Assembly (NCBI GenBank): GCA_948579315.1
Contig: CAPAOL010000018.1
Coordinates: 1-58,238 of the forward strand
DNA: 58,238 nucleotides
Source of the DNA: an uncultured Phocaeicola sp.
Lineage (GTDB): Bacteria; Bacteroidota; Bacteroidia; Bacteroidales; Bacteroidaceae
Direction: 5' to 3'
Both the position numbers and the translations under genes were made by a program. Shown in pieces: positions 52,983 to 58,238 of this stretch (positions are counted from its first letter, which is position 1; the number at the start of each line of letters is the position of its first letter). A model generated the notes under the pieces. The model was not told where the DNA came from. It searched no databases and saw only the letters and a list, made by a program, of their open reading frames with translations.

Positions 52983-55430
52983 TTATTTCGTCTGAATACG
53001 AATATTTCCGGCTTTCACTCCGTTTGCTTTTGCTGTAAATACAATCTCTCCGGCAGTTTCACTGGCTTGCAGGATAGCTGTCAACATACCATTGAAAGCA
53101 TGCATCTTCGGAAGATGGAATTGTTCAAGGTTCGTCGGATCTCCATTGGCGGCAGCACGGTATTTCCCCGTTCCCTTTACCGAGAAATTTATCAGACGAT
53201 TATCGGCAGGGCAGAGGTTACCGTCTTTGTCTACTACTTTAACAGTCACATAAGCCAGGTCTTTTCCATCTGCGGTCAGTTCGTTACGGTTACTTACCAG
53301 TTCGATGTGATGAGGCTTTCCGGCAGTACGGACTACTTTTTCAGCCACCGCTTTTCTGTTTTTGTCGTAGGCTACTACTTTCACTTCACCCGGTTCGTAC
53401 TTTGTATCCATCCACATCAGACGATAGCGGTTCTTTAGCGAACTATTATTCTTGCTTTGTTTTCCATAACTTTTGCCATTGATAAACAATTCGGCAGTAG
53501 GATAATTAGTGTACACAAAAACGGGAGTCACTTCACCTTCACGTCCCGGCCAGGTCCAGTGAGGCAGGATATGCAAAGTTTCCGCTTCCTTGTTCCATAC
53601 ACTACGGTAAAGATAATAGCGGTCTTTAGGTAAACTGGCAAGGTCGATGATACCAAACATTGAACTGTGGTTAGGCCATGAATCCGTATCGTATGGTGAC
53701 GGTTCACCCAGATAATCGAATCCGGTCCATACGAACTGTCCGATGGTCCAATGATGATCGTCAGCTAATGCAAAGTCCTCGTCCGGAATATTCGACCAGG
53801 GACAAACTTCCACATCGTATGAAGAGCATTGATGATCTTCATATTTTGCCCCTTTCTTATCCTCCACCGGGAACTTGTACACGCCGCGTGAGCTGACGGT
53901 AGAAGCCGTTTCGCTTCCCAGAATCAGATTCTGAGGGAGTTGGTCGTATGACTCCTGATAGCGTTGCGTACGGTAATTAAGTCCCGGAATGTCAATCATT
54001 GCTGCAAATCCGTTGGCAAGTACACAAGTCACCTGGTCCATTCCGCAAGTGACAGGACGGGTAGGATCTTCACGATGGCAGATATCCTGTAGGAATTTGG
54101 CCACTTTATAACCGACAGGACTGCATTGAGTCGGTACTTCGTTGCCGATACTCCACATAACGACGCAAGGGTTATTCCGGTAATTATGGAGCATATTTAT
54201 CATATCACGTTCCGCCCATTCATCGAAGTAGCGGTGATAACCATTTTTACATTTGGCAATGTCCCATTCGTCGAACGGTTCGATCATCATCATAAATCCC
54301 ATTTCGTCACACAACGCAACTAGTTCGGGAGTCGGCATATTATGAGAAGTACGGATTGCGTCGCATCCCATATCTTTCAATAGTGTAAGCTGATGACGCA
54401 GTGCTGCTACATTGATAGCGGCACCCAACGGACCTAAATCGTGGTGATTACATACACCCTGGAATTTGCGGTGTTCCCCGTTCAGGTAGAACCCTTTGTC
54501 GGCAATATATTCAATGCTGCGGATACCGAAACGTGTGGTGTAAGTATCTACCAGTTTATCATCCGCATAAATTTTAGAGACAGCCTTGTAAAGCGACGGA
54601 CTTTCCGGCGACCAGAGTTCGGGCGCGTTTACAATAAAATTTTGTTCAAAAGGCTGTCCGTGATTGATGCGGCTTGTATTCTCTTTGCGGGTAACAACTT
54701 TACCTTCCGGAGAAAGAATTTCCGTCTCTACACGGATGGCTGTTTTCTCACTGGTATTGTCTATCTTCGTTTGGAGACGTACGGCTGCAAAATCTTTGCT
54801 GACGTGAGGAGTTGTGATTTGCGTTCCCCATACAGGCACATGGATTTTGTCAGTCACAATCAGGTGTACATTGCGATACAAACCTGCTCCTGGATACCAG
54901 CGCGAAGATTGCGGACGGTTTTCCAAACGCACGGCAAGCGTATTGTTTTTACCATCTTTATTCAATAAAGAAGTCACATTACAGTGAAAAGAATTGTAGC
55001 CAAAAGGCCAGAAACAAGCTTCTTTTCCGTTGATGTAGACACGCGCTTCACTCATGGCACCGTCAAAAAGTAGTGTCACTTCTTTGTCGGCAGGGGCGTC
55101 AAAACAGGTACGATACCATCCGGTACCTACGTAAGGAAGCCCACCGGTACGTCCTGTCTTCAAGGAAGCTTTTTTCTCAAAGTTCTGTGTCACTGCCACA
55201 TTCTGAAGATCATTGTTCATGTCGAATGGACCAAAAATCGCCCAGTCGTGTGGAATAACAACCGATTCCCATTTAGTGTCATTGAACTCCGGCTGACTAG
55301 CCTCTTTAAAGTCTCCTTTACTGAATTTCCAGTTCTTTTCCAGCAGTGCCTCACTGCGTTGCGCTTGCATAGTGCAGGCGGCGCCCATCAAAAATACAGC
55401 TAATAACTGTTTGAGGTGTTTCATGTTCAT
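52983..55430 (-). CDS. GH2-family glycoside hydrolase (beta-galactosidase-like)
   Basis: An 815-residue exported enzyme (signal ending near TMQAQ). Domains in order are a GH2 sugar-binding jelly roll (GWYRTCFDAPADKEVTLLFDGAMSEARVYINGK), an Ig-like domain, a TIM barrel with the acid/base Glu in MWSIGNEVP and the probable nucleophile Glu in LGSETAS, then DUF4982-like and Ig-like tail domains (HIELVSNRNELTADGKDLAYVTVKV). GH2 members cleave beta-galactosides, beta-glucuronides or beta-mannosides; the exact sugar cannot be read. A beta-glucuronidase or galactosidase role near PL13 is possible. It stands alone with a -7 box at 55455-55462 (TACATTTG). Confidence 0.92.
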   Translation of the reverse strand: MNMKHLKQLLAVFLMGAACTMQAQRSEALLEKNWKFSKGDFKEASQPEFNDTKWESVVIPHDWAIFGPFDMNNDLQNVAVTQNFEKKASLKTGRTGGLPYVGTGWYRTCFDAPADKEVTLLFDGAMSEARVYINGKEACFWPFGYNSFHCNVTSLLNKDGKNNTLAVRLENRPQSSRWYPGAGLYRNVHLIVTDKIHVPVWGTQITTPHVSKDFAAVRLQTKIDNTSEKTAIRVETEILSPEGKVVTRKENTSRINHGQPFEQNFIVNAPELWSPESPSLYKAVSKIYADDKLVDTYTTRFGIRSIEYIADKGFYLNGEHRKFQGVCNHHDLGPLGAAINVAALRHQLTLLKDMGCDAIRTSHNMPTPELVALCDEMGFMMMIEPFDEWDIAKCKNGYHRYFDEWAERDMINMLHNYRNNPCVVMWSIGNEVPTQCSPVGYKVAKFLQDICHREDPTRPVTCGMDQVTCVLANGFAAMIDIPGLNYRTQRYQESYDQLPQNLILGSETASTVSSRGVYKFPVEDKKGAKYEDHQCSSYDVEVCPWSNIPDEDFALADDHHWTIGQFVWTGFDYLGEPSPYDTDSWPNHSSMFGIIDLASLPKDRYYLYRSVWNKEAETLHILPHWTWPGREGEVTPVFVYTNYPTAELFINGKSYGKQSKNNSSLKNRYRLMWMDTKYEPGEVKVVAYDKNRKAVAEKVVRTAGKPHHIELVSNRNELTADGKDLAYVTVKVVDKDGNLCPADNRLINFSVKGTGKYRAAANGDPTNLEQFHLPKMHAFNGMLTAILQASETAGEIVFTAKANGVKAGNIRIQTK

Positions 55431-55454
55431 TTTTATTTTCAGGTATCAAATCTT

Positions 55455-55462
55455 CAAATGTA
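55455..55462 (-). promoter_or_regulatory. -7 box of the GH2 gene
   Basis: Reads TACATTTG on the minus strand, 24 bp before the ATG. It is divergent from the DUF4738 gene. Confidence 0.5.
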
Positions 55463-55541
55463 AGAAAAATATCGGTTACACTTGTAAATATCCCGCTCTT
55501 TTTGTTCCTTTGCCGTCTATTTATAAACAGAAAACTTACGT

Positions 55542-56090
55542 ATGAGAAAACTAGTTTATTGGCTTTTATTGCCGTTGGCAGTGGCGGTAAGTGCATGTGG
55601 CGGTAAAAAAGGAACAGATAACCAGTCGCTGCTGGCAAGAATAGACAGTATAGATGCTCACGGATTGCAACGTATGCAGACGTCTAAGAGCGAAACAAAC
55701 TTTAAGTTCAAAGGAAAAGAGTATCATTCTTTTGTTTCACGTACTCCGGACGAAAGTCTGCCTCATGTGACAAACGAGATGGGAGATACTTATGTCGACA
55801 ATAAAATAGTGCTGCGCCTGACACGCGGTAACGAAACGGTACTGAACAAGACATTTACCAAGAATGATTTTTCATCCGTAGTCGATGCGAAATTTCTCTC
55901 GAAATCTATATTGGAAGGTCTTGTATACGACAAGACCACTCCGCAGGGCATTGTATATGCCGCAAGTGTTTGTTATCCGCAGACAGATTTGTATATGCCG
56001 CTTTCTATAACGATCACCGCCGATGGAAAAATGAGTATACGGAAAGTAGATATGCTTGAAGAAAATTTGAACGATGAAGCGCCCAATTAA
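55542..56090 (+). CDS. DUF4738 lipoprotein
   Basis: A 182-residue lipoprotein with lipobox VSAC (Cys19) followed by GGKKGTDN. The body (VTNEMGDTYVDNKIVLRLTRGNETVLNKTF, VYAASVCYPQTDLYMPLSITI) matches the DUF4738 family of Bacteroides envelope proteins; function unknown. A weak promoter is visible: TTG at 55482-55484, 20 bp, then TTCCTTTG at 55505-55512. It is followed by the terminator at 56148-56183. Confidence 0.78.
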   Translation: MRKLVYWLLLPLAVAVSACGGKKGTDNQSLLARIDSIDAHGLQRMQTSKSETNFKFKGKEYHSFVSRTPDESLPHVTNEMGDTYVDNKIVLRLTRGNETVLNKTFTKNDFSSVVDAKFLSKSILEGLVYDKTTPQGIVYAASVCYPQTDLYMPLSITITADGKMSIRKVDMLEENLNDEAPN

Positions 56091-56147
56091 GCTTCCAGGA
56101 GGGTATTGACAGCAAAATTACACAAATGTGAAAACATTTTAGACAAA

Positions 56148-56184
56148 CGAAAGGCAACCTCATCGGCTGCCTTTCGTATTTTTG
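56148..56184 (+). promoter_or_regulatory. terminator of DUF4738 overlapping the -7 box of the PL13 gene
   Basis: CGAAAGGCA (56148-56156) pairs with TGCCTTTCG (56168-56176), and the U tract that follows is TATTTTTG (56177-56184), a perfect TAnnTTTG box. One sequence thus ends the upstream message and starts the heparinase I message 29 bp before its ATG. There is no -33 box, which fits an activator-dependent promoter. Confidence 0.7.
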
Positions 56185-56213
56185 CACCATCAACAAATTT
56201 AATACCGAATAGA

Positions 56214-57410
56214 ATGAAGAAAAACGTTTTTATTATTTGCGTGCTGGCATTAGGATGCACGGCGATGGCTGAACAAGTCGAGAAACCCGGTCCGGCTATA
56301 GAAACACATACTTTGGTGCCACTGACCGAGCGTGTAAATGTACAGGCAGATTCGGCATGTGTCAATCAGATTATAGATGGTTGCTGGGTAGCAGTCGGAA
56401 CTAAAAAAACGCATGCCATTCAACGTGATTTCAACCTTATGTTCAACGGAAAACCTTCTTATCGTTTTGAATTGAAAGAAGATGATAACACATTGTCCGG
56501 ATATGCAGCGGGGGAAACAAAGGGGCGTGCGGAATTTTCTTATTGTTATGCAACTTCCGATGATTTCAAAGGCAAGCCAGCCGATACATATAAGAAAGCG
56601 CAAATAATGAAAACTGTATATCATCATGGAAAAGGTATTTGTCCGCAAGGTGCTTCCCGCGATTATGAGTTTTCGGTATATATTCCTTCTACGTTAGGCA
56701 GTGATGTTTCCACCATTTTTGCTCAATGGCATGGAATGCCGGATCGTACCTTGGTACAGACTCCACAGGGTGAAGTGAAGAAACTGACAGCAGATGAGTT
56801 CATGGTACTGGACAAGACTACTATTTTTAAGAAAAACATGGGATACGAAAAGAAACCCAAGCTGGACAAGCAAGGTAATCCGGTGAAAGACCAACAAGGC
56901 AATCCTGTTTATCAAGCCGGAAAGGCGAACGGATGGCTGGTGGAACAAGGTGGCTATCCTCCATTGGCATTCGGATTTTCCGGCGGATGGTTCTATATTA
57001 AAACAAACTCCGACCGTAAATGGCTGACAGATAAAGACGACCGTTGCAACGCAAATCCGGGAAAGACACCGGTTATGAAACCAGTGACATCTACATATAA
57101 AGCATCGACCATTGCTTACAAAATGCCTTTTGCCGATTTTCCGAAAGATTGTTGGATTACCTTCCGTATTCATATCGATTGGACGGTCTATGGCAAAGAG
57201 GCGGAAACAATTGTAAAGCCAGGTATGCTTGATGTACAGATGGACTATCAGGAAAAAGGGAAAAAAGTTAGTAAACATATTGTGGACAATGAGAAAATCA
57301 TGATTGGACGTAACGACGATGATGGTTATTACTTTAAGTTCGGTATCTACCGCGTAGGTAATAGCACGAAGCCGGTATGTTACAATCTGGCAAACTATTC
57401 AGAGAGGTAA
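56214..57410 (+). CDS. PL13 heparin lyase (heparinase I)
   Basis: A 398-residue exported lyase that cleaves highly sulfated heparin. The beta-jelly-roll carries His173 (QWHGMPDR), Glu244 (LVEQGG) and Tyr379 (KFGIYRVG). These lie exactly 22 positions after His151, Glu222 and Tyr357, which I recall as the active-site residues of B. thetaiotaomicron heparinase I (BT4675), so all three are conserved. ATG at 56214 is chosen because it gives a signal peptide (cleavage near AMAEQ, or a lipobox at ALGC) and lies behind the promoter; the frame is open further upstream. It is separated from the main locus by 8 kb of unrelated genes but should serve the same pathway. Confidence 0.93.
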   Translation: MKKNVFIICVLALGCTAMAEQVEKPGPAIETHTLVPLTERVNVQADSACVNQIIDGCWVAVGTKKTHAIQRDFNLMFNGKPSYRFELKEDDNTLSGYAAGETKGRAEFSYCYATSDDFKGKPADTYKKAQIMKTVYHHGKGICPQGASRDYEFSVYIPSTLGSDVSTIFAQWHGMPDRTLVQTPQGEVKKLTADEFMVLDKTTIFKKNMGYEKKPKLDKQGNPVKDQQGNPVYQAGKANGWLVEQGGYPPLAFGFSGGWFYIKTNSDRKWLTDKDDRCNANPGKTPVMKPVTSTYKASTIAYKMPFADFPKDCWITFRIHIDWTVYGKEAETIVKPGMLDVQMDYQEKGKKVSKHIVDNEKIMIGRNDDDGYYFKFGIYRVGNSTKPVCYNLANYSER

Positions 57411-57437
57411 TTAGTTAAAAGGTAGAAAGAGAGTGGT

Positions 57438-57475
57438 ATCCGGATGTCCTTTGGTGAGCATCCGGATATTTTTTT
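57438..57475 (+). terminator. terminator of the PL13 gene
   Basis: ATCCGGATG (57438-57446) pairs with CATCCGGAT (57459-57467) around 12 nt and is followed by ATTTTTTT. Confidence 0.88.
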
Positions 57476-57505
57476 ATAGGTTAATAATCTAAAAAATAAT
57501 TAGTG

Positions 57506-58238
57506 ATGCAAATGATGAACAAAAATGGATTTAGCCGGTGTGCGGAATCCTACATCGGTCGTTTGCGGAAGGAGGGACGGTATTCTACGGCGCATGTCTA
57601 CAAGAATGCCATCTTTTCTTTCAGCAAATTTTGCGGCACGTCTAATGTGTCGTTCAGGCAGATCACCCGCGAGCGTTTACGACGTTACGGTCAGTATCTT
57701 TACGAGTGTGGCTTGAAGCTCAATACGATTTCTACGTACATGCGTATGCTTCGTAGTATTTACAATCGGGGAGTGGAAGCAGGCAGTGCGCCTTATATTC
57801 CGCGGCTGTTTCATGATGTCTATACAGGCGTGGATGTCTGGCAAAAGAAGGCTTTGCCTGCTACGGAATTGCATAAGCTTTTGTATGAAGATCCCAAATC
57901 GGAACGTTTACGCCGTACGCAAGCTATTGCCGCCCTGATGTTTCAATTTTGTGGCATGTCGTTTGCAGATTTAGCTCATCTGGAGAAATCGGCACTCGAT
58001 CAGAATGTGTTGCGATACAATCGTATCAAAACCAAAACCCCTATGAGTGTGGAAGTGCTGAATACTGCAAAGGAAATGATAAATCAGCTTCGTAGCAAGG
58101 AAAATTCTCATCCTGACTGTCCGGATTATCTGTTCGATATTCTTCGTGGGGATAAAAAACGGACAGATGAAAGAGGTTACCGGGAATATCAGTCCGCTCT
58201 CCGTCGATTTAATAATTCTCTGAAGGACTTGGCAAGAG
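57506..58238 (+). CDS. tyrosine recombinase of the Bacteroides DNA-invertase type (partial)
   Basis: The first ~244 residues of a tyrosine recombinase, running off the window. The N-terminal SAM-like DNA-binding domain (YSTAHVYKNAIFSFSKFCG ... LRRYGQYLYECGLKLNTISTYMRMLRSIYNRGVEAG) is followed by the start of the catalytic domain (FQFCGMSFADLAHLEKSAL). The catalytic Arg-His-Tyr set lies mostly beyond the edge. Close relatives invert promoter segments and often head capsular polysaccharide loci, so such a locus may lie to the right (inference). Three ATG codons (57506, 57512, 57515) compete for the start. Confidence 0.85.
   Translation, partial: MQMMNKNGFSRCAESYIGRLRKEGRYSTAHVYKNAIFSFSKFCGTSNVSFRQITRERLRRYGQYLYECGLKLNTISTYMRMLRSIYNRGVEAGSAPYIPRLFHDVYTGVDVWQKKALPATELHKLLYEDPKSERLRRTQAIAALMFQFCGMSFADLAHLEKSALDQNVLRYNRIKTKTPMSVEVLNTAKEMINQLRSKENSHPDCPDYLFDILRGDKKRTDERGYREYQSALRRFNNSLKDLAR

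Overview
The window looks like chromosome of a gut Bacteroides close to B. thetaiotaomicron, B. ovatus or B. xylanisolvens; I cannot name the species. The reasons are SusC/SusD pairs, a one-protein hybrid two-component regulator, Ser-type sulfatases, FecR/ECF pairs, and Bacteroides -7 boxes (TAnnTTTG) in front of many genes. No rRNA, tRNA or CRISPR array was seen.

Left part (1-5.9 kb): a minus-strand cassette of an AlbA_2/Schlafen-type ATPase-like protein, a membrane coiled-coil protein and a PLD-SNF2 helicase. The helicase is cut off at the window edge next to sequence that looks like an insertion-sequence end. Next come a probable small RNA with its own promoter and terminator, and a decayed cation:proton antiporter gene. 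From 5.9 to 9.8 kb are a PiT phosphate transporter with its DUF47 partner, a DedA protein, a small exported protein and a GNAT-DUF3795 fusion. From 9.9 to 16.6 kb are two ECF sigma modules. The first (sigma plus FecR) is bracketed by two paralogous carboxypeptidase-regulatory-domain proteins, one with an STN domain but no TonB barrel. The second is sigma, short anti-sigma-like protein and DUF4890-like protein, then a receptor remnant. A ClC channel and endonuclease IV close this part.

Centre (19.4-48.2 kb): a heparin/heparan sulfate utilisation locus, all on the minus strand, matching the B. thetaiotaomicron BT4652-BT4663 gene order as I recall it. In transcription order it holds the HTCS sensor, a GH95-like protein that I do not recall from the B. 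thetaiotaomicron locus, a surface PL12 lyase, a surface glycan-binding lipoprotein, SusC, SusD, GH88, periplasmic PL12, a sulfatase, a DUF3604/PHP-like protein, a ROK sugar kinase, an MFS transporter and PL15. Polymer is cut at the surface, imported by SusCD, cut to disaccharides by PL12/PL15/PL13, opened by GH88, desulfated, and the sugars exported to the cytoplasm and phosphorylated. The PL13 heparinase I (56.2 kb) lies apart, beyond a TrpB2-like gene, a TrkH/TrkA potassium system and a GH2 enzyme. The window ends inside a tyrosine recombinase of the Bacteroides DNA-invertase type.

The least explained structure is non-coding. Three intergenic spacers (14.5, 18.3 and 43.8 kb) carry unrelated short palindromic repeats that all have a 22-bp period; the largest sits inside a 466-bp element bounded by 124-bp inverted repeats. 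Two more long palindromes (26.04 and 27.85 kb) lie between genes of the heparan sulfate operon.
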